Below, in pieces: positions 1 to 7,633 of a stretch of 64,000 bases of DNA. The position numbers and the translations under genes are program-made. The notes under the pieces are model-generated. The model saw nothing but the letters and a program-made list of their open reading frames with translations. It made no database searches and was not told the origin of the DNA. Every line of letters begins with the position of its first letter. Within the stretch, counting starts at the first letter, position 1. Source of the DNA: Bacteroidota bacterium (GTDB lineage Bacteria; Bacteroidota; Bacteroidia; B-17B0; Aurantibacillaceae); contig JAUXZS010000015.1 in assembly GCA_030692515.1 (NCBI GenBank), positions 62,001 to 126,000 on the forward strand, given 5' to 3'.

Positions 1-195
1 GTTATGAGCAAAGAAGAAACTGCACAACTTGCTATTCGTCAAGAAAAATACCTTGTTAATTTAAAAAATGCTCTGGTTCGTATTGAAAATAAAACCTACG
101 GTATTTGTAGAGTTACAGGTAAATTAATACCTAAAGAACGTTTACGCTCTGTACCTCATGCTACATTGGGTATAGATGCTAAATTAGGTCAATAA
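1..195 (+). CDS. DksA/TraR-family protein, C-terminal part (5' end outside window)
   Basis: This is the C-terminal 64 or so residues of a DksA/TraR-like protein; the frame is open to the left edge, so the Met at position 4 is probably internal. The family binds the RNA polymerase secondary channel or otherwise tunes transcription. The visible part is the end of the coiled coil followed by the finger region, with the hallmark YGIC, GKLIPKERL and PHAT segments. The usual four-cysteine zinc site is reduced to a single Cys (in YGIC); the second CxxC is absent, so zinc binding is unlikely. A strong terminator follows, then lspA in the same direction. The family call is good; the exact role is inferred. 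Confidence 0.8.
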   Translation, partial: VMSKEETAQLAIRQEKYLVNLKNALVRIENKTYGICRVTGKLIPKERLRSVPHATLGIDAKLGQ

Positions 196-213
196 TAAAT
201 GTTTAAAATTTTT

Positions 214-250
214 AAAGCTGTCTTTGTTTAAAGGCAGCTTTTTTATTTTT
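214..250 (+). terminator. Rho-independent terminator after the DksA-like gene
   Basis: Inverted repeat AAAGCTGTCTTT / AAAGGCAGCTTT (12 pairs, one G-U) with a 4-nt loop, followed directly by a T-rich run. It lies 18 nt after the stop codon and separates this gene from lspA. Confidence 0.85.
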
Positions 251-321
251 AATACGCTTGTAAACCAGAGATAATAAACTGTAAAAAGAGTATCTTTATA
301 CCTTAAAAAAATATTTCTTTA

Positions 322-1032
322 ATGCTTAGAAGATTTAAAATACCATTAATTACAATTTTTTCTGTTCTCTTTATTGATCAGTTTATTAAGATTTATATTA
401 AGTTACATTATCCCTTAGGAGAAGTTGGAAAGTTAGGCGATTGGTGCATTCTTCATTTTACAGAAAATCCCGGTATGGCTTTTGGGTTTGAGTTTGGTGG
501 CGATTTTGGAAAATTAGCATTAAGTATATTCAGAATTTTAGCTTGCATAGCAGGTGTTTTTTATATTCGCCACATTACAAAAATGAAGGAGCATTGGGGT
601 TTTATACTTTCAGTTTCATTAATATTAGCTGGTGCAATGGGAAATATTTTAGATAGTGCATTTTATGGATTGATTTTTGACAAAGGCACTACTTTTAATT
701 CAGAATTTAACGAGTATTTGCCATATGATGGAATTGCAAATTTTTCTGGTAATGGTTATGCTCCAACAATGTATGGATGCGTGGTTGACATGTTTTATTT
801 TCCAATATTAAACGGACGTTTTCCTGAGTGGTTTCCAATTTGGGGCGGCGAAGATTTTCAATTTTTTAGACCAATATTTAATTTTGCAGATGCTTCAATT
901 TCTGGCGGAGTAATTATTATTATAATTTTTCAAAAGAAATTTTCAAAGAAAACTGAAGATGTTTCCGAAAGCGTTGATTCTTCTGTATCTCAGTCTGAAA
1001 ATAATTCAGAACAAACTCTGAACCCAAACTAA
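322..1032 (+). CDS. lspA: Lipoprotein signal peptidase (signal peptidase II)
   Basis: Inner-membrane aspartyl protease that cuts the signal peptide of prolipoproteins before the lipidated cysteine. At 236 residues it is longer than the roughly 160-residue enterobacterial enzyme. The family motifs are present: D19 in the first membrane helix, TENPGMAFG near 47-55, GNILDS at 108-112, VVDMFYF with catalytic D156, and FNFADASIS with catalytic D190. The extra length comes from a loop at about 118-150 and another at 160-180 between the conserved blocks, plus a Ser/Glu-rich tail after 205; these are common in Bacteroidota. The window encodes many lipoproteins that would need it. The hemH start follows 20 nt later. 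Confidence 0.95.
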   Translation: MLRRFKIPLITIFSVLFIDQFIKIYIKLHYPLGEVGKLGDWCILHFTENPGMAFGFEFGGDFGKLALSIFRILACIAGVFYIRHITKMKEHWGFILSVSLILAGAMGNILDSAFYGLIFDKGTTFNSEFNEYLPYDGIANFSGNGYAPTMYGCVVDMFYFPILNGRFPEWFPIWGGEDFQFFRPIFNFADASISGGVIIIIIFQKKFSKKTEDVSESVDSSVSQSENNSEQTLNPN

Positions 1033-1052
1033 TTTTAGTTGTTGTATTTAAT

Positions 1053-2060
1053 ATGAAAGAAGCAATATTACTTATTAATCTTGGAACACCTGATGCGCCA
1101 ACTCCAGCAAAAGTTGGAAAATATTTAACGGAATTTTTAAATGATAAACGGGTAATTGATATTAATGCAATTGGTAGATTTATTTTAGTCAATTTAATTA
1201 TTGTTCCATTTCGCAGTTTTAAATCCTCTAAATTATATCAAAAAATTTGGACAAAAGAAGGATCGCCACTTTTAATAAATAGCATTTCTTTAAAAGAAAA
1301 ATTACAACAACATGTTGGCGATAAATATATTGTAGAGTTAGCAATGCGTTATCAAACACCAAGTATTAAACAAGCTCTAGAGAATATAAGAAAGCAACGG
1401 CCATCAAAAATTCATGTATTACCATTATATCCTCAATACGCCAGTTCAAGCACAGGTAGTACCATTGAAGAAGTTTTGAACCAAATAAAAGGTTGGGAAG
1501 TAATACCTAATTTAAATATCATTAGTAAATTTTATGATCACCCAAAATTTATTGAGGCACTTTTAGTAGAGGCAAAAAAACATAATATTGATGATTACGA
1601 CCATGTTGTTTTTAGTTATCATGGACTTCCTGAAAGACAAATTTTAAAAGGGTCGGCACACTATGGCGGGAACACTTGCAAAATGGGAGCTTGCTGTAAT
1701 TCAATTACAAAAAACAATCACTATTGTTATCGCGCCAATTGTATGGAAACAACTCGCCAAATTGTAAAAGGATTAAATATTCAAGAAGGAAAATATACAT
1801 CTGCCTTTCAAAGTAGGTTAGATCAAAAGTGGTTGCAGCCATTTAGTGACAAAGTAGTTGAGGACCTTGCGAAAAAAGGAAATAAAAAATTGCTTGTTTT
1901 TTCTCCAGCATTTGTTGCAGACTGTTTAGAAACAATTTATGAAATTGGGACTGAGTACGATGAGATTTTTAAAGAACATGGTGGCGAAAAAATAACCCTG
2001 GTTAACAGTTTAAATGCTAACGACCAATGGGTAAAGGCAATAAGTCAAATTATCCAGTAG
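1053..2060 (+). CDS. hemH: Ferrochelatase
   Basis: Inserts ferrous iron into a porphyrin ring (protoporphyrin IX or coproporphyrin III) late in heme synthesis. At 335 residues it has normal length. The start MKEAILLINLGTP is typical; FSYHGLPE carries the metal-site H190, and CLETIYEIG carries the conserved E293. A Cys-rich segment at 209-230 (C209, C214, C215, C225, C230) directly follows the active-site strand and could hold a [2Fe-2S] cluster, as in some bacterial ferrochelatases; that is inference. It lies 20 nt behind lspA and is probably co-transcribed. No other heme gene is nearby. Confidence 0.95.
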   Translation: MKEAILLINLGTPDAPTPAKVGKYLTEFLNDKRVIDINAIGRFILVNLIIVPFRSFKSSKLYQKIWTKEGSPLLINSISLKEKLQQHVGDKYIVELAMRYQTPSIKQALENIRKQRPSKIHVLPLYPQYASSSTGSTIEEVLNQIKGWEVIPNLNIISKFYDHPKFIEALLVEAKKHNIDDYDHVVFSYHGLPERQILKGSAHYGGNTCKMGACCNSITKNNHYCYRANCMETTRQIVKGLNIQEGKYTSAFQSRLDQKWLQPFSDKVVEDLAKKGNKKLLVFSPAFVADCLETIYEIGTEYDEIFKEHGGEKITLVNSLNANDQWVKAISQIIQ

Positions 2061-2177
2061 CCAAATAAAATATTATTATACTAGTAATCAATTTGTTAAG
2101 CATGAATAAAAATTTTATTTTGGTTTATAATATAAACTACTTTATATTTGAGATATATTTATAAAATAGCAAATAAA

Positions 2178-2783
2178 ATGAAAACAACAATTGAAAATGA
2201 TTTAAACCAAAATTTAATGCCTGAGGAAAGTCTTCAAATAATTAACTCCATGATAAGCAAGGCTAAGAACAAATTAGCGGATGATGGTTTTCATTTAATT
2301 TTTTGGGGATGGCTGGTGATGTTTTGTGCTTTAACACAATACATTACTTTTAAATTAAATATAGAGTGGGGAGGATGGGTTTGGATGCTTATGCCAATTG
2401 GCGGAATAGTTTCAGCTGTATATGGTTATAAACAAGGTAAAACCCAAAAAGTAAAAACCCATATTGATACTTACTTAGGTTTTTTATGGGGCGGATTTTT
2501 GATAGCAATGTTTATTACGCTTGCTTTTGGATACGCTCATGGTTTAAAATCTACTTATTTTTTCTTAATGTTATTGTATGGCCTTGCTACTTTTATTTCT
2601 GGAGGCATTTTAAATTTTAAACCCTTAATTTTTGGAAGTTTATTTTCTTTTGCTTTTGCAATTTTAGCAGTTTTTTTAGACAACGCCGATCAGTTTTTGT
2701 GTATTTCTGGAGCGTTATTATGCAGTTACATTATTCCTGGTCATTTATTGCGAGCAAAATTTAAATCAGAAAAAAATGTTTAA
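2178..2783 (+). CDS. Multi-pass membrane protein of unknown function
   Basis: About 201 residues. The first 30 or so are polar (with an EESLQIINSMISKAKNKL helix), followed by five predicted membrane segments starting near FHLIFWGWLVMFCAL. I start it at the ATG at 2178; an upstream in-frame TTG at 2148 would add ten residues and looks less likely. It overlaps the winged-helix regulator gene by 8 nt and a 2TM-domain gene follows, so the three form one transcription unit. A membrane protein with such a small MarR/ArsR-like regulator suggests a sensing or self-regulating cassette. I do not recognise a named family with certainty. Confidence 0.75.
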   Translation: MKTTIENDLNQNLMPEESLQIINSMISKAKNKLADDGFHLIFWGWLVMFCALTQYITFKLNIEWGGWVWMLMPIGGIVSAVYGYKQGKTQKVKTHIDTYLGFLWGGFLIAMFITLAFGYAHGLKSTYFFLMLLYGLATFISGGILNFKPLIFGSLFSFAFAILAVFLDNADQFLCISGALLCSYIIPGHLLRAKFKSEKNV

Positions 2784-3063
2784 GGATCTCGACCCAATTT
2801 TGCACTCTCAACTAAGACTTGCGATTGTCTCGCTTTTAGTCTCGGTTAAAGAAGCTGAGTTTACCTATCTTAAAGAGCAAACTAATTCAACCGCCGGAAA
2901 TTTAAGTGTGCAAATCCAAAAACTTAAAGAGGTTGGTTATGTTGATGTAGAAAAGAAGTTTAAAGACAACTACCCACAAACCATTTGTAAAATAACTCCT
3001 AAAGGAATTTCCGCATTTGAAACTTATGTAAAAATTTTAAAACAATATATAACTAAAAAATAA
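2776..3063 (+). CDS. Winged-helix DNA-binding transcriptional regulator
   Basis: A 95-residue single-domain winged-helix protein of the HTH_34 type related to MarR and ArsR/PadR. The pattern is DPILHSQLRLAIVSLL (helix 1), FTYLKEQTNSTAGNLSVQIQKLKEVGYV (recognition helix), then a beta wing around KKFKDNYPQTICKITPKG and a C-terminal dimer helix. It overlaps the upstream membrane-protein gene by 8 nt, which implies translational coupling, and is 4 nt before a 2TM gene. In similar Bacteroidota cassettes such a regulator is thought to control its own operon; its target here is not visible in the sequence. Confidence 0.85.
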   Translation: MFKDLDPILHSQLRLAIVSLLVSVKEAEFTYLKEQTNSTAGNLSVQIQKLKEVGYVDVEKKFKDNYPQTICKITPKGISAFETYVKILKQYITKK

Positions 3064-3067
3064 AAAA

Positions 3068-3352
3068 ATGGAAAACTTCGAATCTGAAAAAGAAAAAGAA
3101 TTATGGAAGCTTGCAAAAAAAAGAGTTGGCTTTAAAAGACACTTAGCGATTTATTTAATAATAAATACTTTTTTTTGGCTCATGTGGCTTTTTGAAATGA
3201 AAGAAGATAATGAAAATAATGCTGGAATTCCATGGCCATTATTTTGCACCCTAGGATGGGGAATTGGCATTGCTTTCAGCTTTTTAGGAGCTTATGTTTT
3301 CCCTAAAAACAACTCCATCGAAAAAGAATTTCAAAAATTAAGAAATAAATAG
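3068..3352 (+). CDS. 2TM domain-containing protein
   Basis: A 94-residue protein with the Bacteroidota 2TM domain: a charged N-terminus (EKEKELWKLAKKRVGFKRHLAIYL), a membrane helix (IINTFFWLMWLFEM), a short loop with PWPLFCTLGWGIG, and a second helix (GIAFSFLGAYVF). In this phylum the domain also occurs fused to LytTR and histidine kinase proteins, which fits a membrane signalling accessory role, but free-standing copies have no proven function. It is the last gene of a three-gene unit and is followed by a hairpin repeat that separates it from a convergent gene. Confidence 0.85.
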   Translation: MENFESEKEKELWKLAKKRVGFKRHLAIYLIINTFFWLMWLFEMKEDNENNAGIPWPLFCTLGWGIGIAFSFLGAYVFPKNNSIEKEFQKLRNK

Positions 3353-3366
3353 AGTTTTTTATTTTT

Positions 3367-3436
3367 AACCACAGATTTCTAAAATCTTTTTAAAAATAAA
3401 AATAGTTTAAAAAGATAATTACAGAATTCTGTGGTT
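3367..3436. repeat. Hairpin repeat between convergent genes (AACCACAGA family)
   Basis: Outer arms AACCACAGA (3367-3375) and TCTGTGGTT (3428-3436) plus inner arms ATCTTTTTAAA (3384-3394) and TTTAAAAAGAT (3406-3416) make a long two-part hairpin. It lies between the 3' ends of the 2TM gene (+) and the permease gene (-). Similar elements sit at 7471, 38527 and, as a half copy, 58952. The position suggests a bidirectional terminator; that function is inference. Confidence 0.7.
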
Positions 3437-3451
3437 TAAAAAATAATTAAA

Positions 3452-4714
3452 TTAATTTCCTGCAATTGGTTTTTCATCCAATGTTCTTGTATCTAAAGCA
3501 TCGCGTAAACCGTTACCAACTAACATAAACGCAAGAACTAAAATCATAATTGCTATACCAGGAATGAACGCCAAATAAGCTTTATCCATTAAAATATATC
3601 CGTGATGCGAACTAACCATTTCTCCCCACGAAGGAACAGGAGGTTGAGCACCAATTCCCAAAAAGCTTAAGCCAGCTTCAGTTAAAATTGCTGAGGCAAA
3701 ATTACTTGCTGCCATTACTACTACAGGCCCCATTACGTTAGGTAAAATATGACGTAAAACAATTCGCATATTTTTAAAACCTAAAGCTCTTCCGGCTTCT
3801 ACAAATTCTTTTTCTCGAATACTTAATATTTGACCCCGTACAATACGCGCTACATCAACCCACATCGTTAAACCTACCGCAATAAATACTTGTAAGATTC
3901 CCTTTCCTAAAACCAAAGTAATTGCAATAACTAATAATAATGTAGGAATACTCCATACAACATTAATTAACCACATAATAGCGGAGTCAGTTTTACCTCT
4001 ATAATATCCGGCTATTGCTCCTAATAGTATTCCTATAAAAATGGATATGATGACAGAAACTAAACCAACACTTAAACTAATGCGTGTTCCTATTAATAAT
4101 CTACTTAATAAATCTCTACCTAAAAGATCTGTACCAAGTAAATAAGTTTTATTTATTACATTTTCTTCTTTAATAGTATTTTGTAATTCTGAAACTGATT
4201 TAGTAATGCCGATGCTGTTTCCGATTTCATAAAATGATAATTCATTTTTTATTGAATCATATTTAATTGGATATTTTGTATCAATTGCATAAATAACATC
4301 TGCAATATTAAAAGTAGAAATGGCGGCGCGTTCGTTACCTACGTTGCCAGTATATTCTTCAACAATAATGTTTTGGCCTTTGAATTTGTAATCATGAATT
4401 GTATAATATGAAAACTCAGCATCTTTGCCAAATAGCATTGTGGAAAACATATTTGAATGTTTCTTTTCTTGATTTTTAAAAACAGATAGCATTCTAACTC
4501 CAAAACCAGGAGCTTTAATATGAAGTTCTGGTTTTTGATCGTTTGCGTAGAGTGTTTGGTCGGGCGTAATTAAATAGCCTAAAATGGATATTAGGCAAGA
4601 AACTATAATAGTCCACAACCCAAGCAACGAAAGCTTATTACGTTTAAATCTTCGCCAGGTTTGAGCACTTAACGATTCTGATTCAAAGTTTATAGATTTT
4701 TTCTTAAAAAACAC
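3452..4714 (-). CDS. ABC transporter permease, OppC/DppC type
   Basis: An inner-membrane permease of a peptide/nickel-type ABC importer, 420 residues with a probable GTG start. The OppC N-terminal segment (SAQTWRRFKRNKLSLLGLWTIIVSC, first membrane helix) is followed by a long periplasmic insert to about residue 195, then LLGTDLLGRDLLSRLLIGTRISL and the BPD_transp_1 domain with the EAA loop EAGRALGFKNMRIVLRHILPN. The insert is larger than in proteobacterial DppC but usual for Bacteroidota. No DppB, ATPase or binding protein is adjacent; upstream on the same strand is a glycosyltransferase gene ending 3 nt before this start. Substrate unknown. Confidence 0.9.
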   Translation of the reverse strand: MFFKKKSINFESESLSAQTWRRFKRNKLSLLGLWTIIVSCLISILGYLITPDQTLYANDQKPELHIKAPGFGVRMLSVFKNQEKKHSNMFSTMLFGKDAEFSYYTIHDYKFKGQNIIVEEYTGNVGNERAAISTFNIADVIYAIDTKYPIKYDSIKNELSFYEIGNSIGITKSVSELQNTIKEENVINKTYLLGTDLLGRDLLSRLLIGTRISLSVGLVSVIISIFIGILLGAIAGYYRGKTDSAIMWLINVVWSIPTLLLVIAITLVLGKGILQVFIAVGLTMWVDVARIVRGQILSIREKEFVEAGRALGFKNMRIVLRHILPNVMGPVVVMAASNFASAILTEAGLSFLGIGAQPPVPSWGEMVSSHHGYILMDKAYLAFIPGIAIMILVLAFMLVGNGLRDALDTRTLDEKPIAGN

Positions 4715-4717
4715 CAG

Positions 4718-5830
4718 TTACAATTTCCATTTAGGTTTAATAAAAACTGAGGCAATCGCAACAACACAAGCATACAATGGGTAAATTAAGCCCACAGGTA
4801 AACTAAACCAACCTAAACCTCTGTTTTTAACAAAACGTGATGCTAAAAATAGCAACAAATTGTCAATAATCAACTTAAATAGCACGAAAAATAAGATAAA
4901 TCCACCGTTTTGAGGTACAAATAAGCTATAAAAGAGACAAAATAACCAGGCTAAGTTTACGCCAAAACTTAAAATTGCCAGTAATAAATTTAGTTTGTTT
5001 TTATTGTTTTTGAATTTTGAAGCCCATCTTATTTTTTGGTGTATTAATTTAGCAAAAGAAAGTGAGGGGTAAGTATATACTATTGCTTGCTCTGATTTTA
5101 AATAATTTATTTTTGCCTCTGGAATTTTTTTAACGTCTTCTAAAAATAAAACATCATCACCCGAATTAATTTTTATGTGTGATGAATATCCATTTACTTT
5201 TTCAAAAATAGTTTTAGTGAAAACTAAATTTGCACCATTGCATAAAAAAGCTTTTTTAAAGTAAGAACTCCCGCAACTAATAACAGTTAAAACATTAGTC
5301 TCTATTGCTTGAAGCGCCCATAAAATTCCAAAATTGTTAGCAATAACAATTGGCGCAATTATTAAATCTGAATTGCTTGTCTTATAAAAATCTGAAATTG
5401 TTTGTAGCCAAAGTGTAGATGTTGTAAAGGTATCAGCATCTCGCAAAACTAAAAGATGGTTGCTTGCTTGAGAAATAGCATAAGTTATACTTAACTTTTT
5501 TCCTTTTTGAGTTGGATTGCTAATTATTTTATAATTAATCTTTGAATTTTTTAAAATCGCTTCGGCTTGAAACACTGTGCTATCAGAACTAGCATCATTA
5601 ATTAGTAGTAATTGAACTTTAGTAAAATCATAATCTTGTTTAAGTATGGAAACAAGACAACGACCAATTGTTTTTTCTTCGTTACGCGCGCATATAATAA
5701 TTGTTATGGGTGTAGTTGCATCATTAGTTAATCTAAAAAAATGTGTTTTAAGAAAACCAACACCAAAATAAATTAATATACCTGCGTAAATTATTAAAAA
5801 ACTAAAAAGTATGTAGGAGACTAAAACCAT
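4718..5830 (-). CDS. Glycosyltransferase family 2, membrane-associated
   Basis: A 370-residue GT-A glycosyltransferase. An N-terminal membrane helix (1-25) is followed by the catalytic domain: TIIICARNEEKTIGRCL, LLINDASSDST (nucleotide-binding Asp), VLRDADTFT (DxD-like motif), SGDDVLFLED (acceptor/base region) and QKIRWASKF (a QxxRW-like motif). Two or three membrane helices follow from about 285. The layout resembles processive or polyprenyl-linked GT2 enzymes of envelope polysaccharide synthesis. Its ATG overlaps the stop of the upstream membrane-protein gene by one base (TAATG), so the two are probably coupled. Substrate cannot be told from sequence. Confidence 0.9.
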   Translation of the reverse strand: MVLVSYILFSFLIIYAGILIYFGVGFLKTHFFRLTNDATTPITIIICARNEEKTIGRCLVSILKQDYDFTKVQLLLINDASSDSTVFQAEAILKNSKINYKIISNPTQKGKKLSITYAISQASNHLLVLRDADTFTTSTLWLQTISDFYKTSNSDLIIAPIVIANNFGILWALQAIETNVLTVISCGSSYFKKAFLCNGANLVFTKTIFEKVNGYSSHIKINSGDDVLFLEDVKKIPEAKINYLKSEQAIVYTYPSLSFAKLIHQKIRWASKFKNNKNKLNLLLAILSFGVNLAWLFCLFYSLFVPQNGGFILFFVLFKLIIDNLLLFLASRFVKNRGLGWFSLPVGLIYPLYACVVAIASVFIKPKWKL

Positions 5831-6801
5831 TATTTTTTTCCGAAAATTTTAAAATCAAAATTTTGTTTTAATAAAATACTATAACCATAAATACTTGGCA
5901 CAATAATATTTATGAGCCAAATTAAAACTGATGATAAAGCTAAAGCAGAATTGGAAATACCAGAATTGTGAAAAACTATTAAAGCAATAGCAGCTCTAAT
6001 TGGCGCTTCCAATATACTAATCATTGGAATAGTGGTTGTAATTAAAAAATAAATAGCTACGCCTATAAATACCGAAAAGTTTAAATTACCTTGATGAAAT
6101 AAATATAGTAATAAAATAAATTGGCCCGAAAAAACTAAATACCTTATTAATGATAATCCAAATAATTGAAATAGTTTTTTTGCTGTAAACTGATATTTAA
6201 AATCTCCAATTGGCTGTTGTTTGCCTATTTTTTTTGTGATGAGATTTAATATATAATCTATTTTTAAAAGACAAAAAATAAAGATTCCAAAAACTAAAAC
6301 TGCAATTGTGCTGGTGGTATATGCTAGCCAAACGTTTTCGCCTTCAAATTGTTTTAATTGAAGTATCAATGCTGTTAATCCAATTATATAGGTAATGCAT
6401 AATTGAAACATGCCATTAATAAAATGGAGGGCTGTAATTTTTGGTCTATTTTCTATTCTAAAAAAAACTATTTTTGCTAAAAACTCTGTTGCTCTACCTG
6501 GGGCTAAATTACCCAAACAAATGCCACTATAAACGGAATGGTTTGCGGTTTTAAAATTAATTTTTTCGATAGGTGCAGTAATCAATTGCCATTTATAAGA
6601 TTCAATTCCCCAATTTATTGGAATTAAAAGAAAGCACAAACCAAAACAGAGCATGCCTTTTGGGGAAAAAGCTAAAGAGGATAAAATGTCTAATTTTTCG
6701 GGTGTAAGATCTGTTTTTAATCGTGAATAGATGAGTAGAAAACTTGCAAAGCCTATTAACAATTTAATAATGGTGGAAATTATTTTTTTTCGCTCTCTCA
6801 A
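5830..6801 (-). CDS. Lysylphosphatidylglycerol synthase-type membrane protein (UPF0104-like)
   Basis: A 323-residue integral membrane protein with about eight helices, resembling the flippase-like half of MprF and the UPF0104/LPG_synthase_TM family. Recognisable parts are NWGIESYKW, the YSGICLGNLAPGRATEF block typical of the family, and the glycine-poor helices that follow. No soluble aminoacyl transferase domain is present, so a lipid or polyprenyl-carrier translocation role is likelier than lysyl transfer. The start is TTG; no ATG lies near. The gene overlaps the GT2 gene by one base, and the pair may build or move a lipid-linked glycan. Confidence 0.8.
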   Translation of the reverse strand: MRERKKIISTIIKLLIGFASFLLIYSRLKTDLTPEKLDILSSLAFSPKGMLCFGLCFLLIPINWGIESYKWQLITAPIEKINFKTANHSVYSGICLGNLAPGRATEFLAKIVFFRIENRPKITALHFINGMFQLCITYIIGLTALILQLKQFEGENVWLAYTTSTIAVLVFGIFIFCLLKIDYILNLITKKIGKQQPIGDFKYQFTAKKLFQLFGLSLIRYLVFSGQFILLLYLFHQGNLNFSVFIGVAIYFLITTTIPMISILEAPIRAAIALIVFHNSGISNSALALSSVLIWLINIIVPSIYGYSILLKQNFDFKIFGKK

Positions 6802-6905
6802 TTAACGCTAAATTTACATTATATACTTAAGTAATACCAATAGTTAATTTAAAAAAGTCAACCGCTCTTGTTTTTATTTTTAATAAACGAATTAATAAAA
6901 ATTCA

Positions 6906-7463
6906 ATGTCAGTAAACGACAGAATTATATTAGGAATTGACCCGGGCACTATTGTTATGGGTTATGGATTAATACACATAAAAAATAATGTGGTTAAACC
7001 AATTGGCATTGGTATTATTAAATTAGATCAATTTGATGACCATGGTGTTCGTTTAAAAATGATTTTTGAAAGAATGATTGCTATTATTGATGAATATAAG
7101 CCGGATGAATTAGCTATTGAAGCACCGTTTTTTGGAAAGAATGTGCAATCGATGTTAAAGTTGGGCAGGGCACAAGGCGTTGCAATTGCCGCGGCATTGA
7201 GTAAAGGCATTCCCTTTACAGAATATTCGCCAAGGAAAATAAAAATGAGCATTACCGGAAATGGCAGTGCCAGTAAAGAACAAGTTGCCGCTATGTTAGT
7301 TCAGATTTTAGGAATTGATAAAGAACAAAAATTTTTGGATGCAACTGATGCTCTTGGCGCAGCTCTATGCCATTATTATCAAAATAAAAAAGCAGGCGCG
7401 GCAACAAAATCTTTTAGCGGTTGGAAAGCATTTCTGGCAGAGAATCCCAAGAGGAAGTTATAA
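6906..7463 (+). CDS. ruvC: Crossover junction endodeoxyribonuclease RuvC
   Basis: Holliday junction resolvase working with RuvAB in recombinational repair. At 185 residues it is close to the usual size. All four acidic catalytic residues are visible: D12 in GIDPGT, E72 in [11 protein letters not shown], and D145 and D148 in [15 protein letters not shown]. The [15 protein letters not shown] segment gives the DNA-contact helix. A basic tail ([16 protein letters not shown] and so on) ends the protein. It stands alone, divergent from the glycosyltransferase operon and convergent with parC, with a hairpin repeat between them. Confidence 0.95.
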   Translation: MSVNDRIILGIDPGTIVMGYGLIHIKNNVVKPIGIGIIKLDQFDDHGVRLKMIFERMIAIIDEYKPDELAIEAPFFGKNVQSMLKLGRAQGVAIAAALSKGIPFTEYSPRKIKMSITGNGSASKEQVAAMLVQILGIDKEQKFLDATDALGAALCHYYQNKKAGAATKSFSGWKAFLAENPKRKL

Positions 7464-7470
7464 AAAAAGA

Positions 7471-7610
7471 AAGCCACGGATTACACTAATTAACACTAAT
7501 TTTTGAAGCAGAATTATTTTTCTAATGACTGTAGTTGTTTAGAAAAAATAAATTACAGCAATAGTATGCGCATAAATCTAAATTTGTGAAATTCGTGTAA
7601 TTAGTGGCTT
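7471..7610. repeat. Inverted repeat, GCCACGGATTACACTAATT family
   Basis: Left arm from 7471 (AAGCCACGGATTACACTAAT...) and right arm ending at 7610 (...ATTCGTGTAATTAGTGGCTT) are imperfect inverted copies over about 30 nt with a loop near 80 nt. It lies between the 3' ends of ruvC (+) and parC (-). The arms match those of the element at 38527 almost base for base, so this is a dispersed family. Confidence 0.75.
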
Positions 7611-7633
7611 ACTTTGTCAATACAAATTAAGTA

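Noticed and set aside
920-1192. 90-codon minus-strand ORF across lspA and hemH
   Set aside because: It is antisense to two confidently identified genes and has no protein features of its own.
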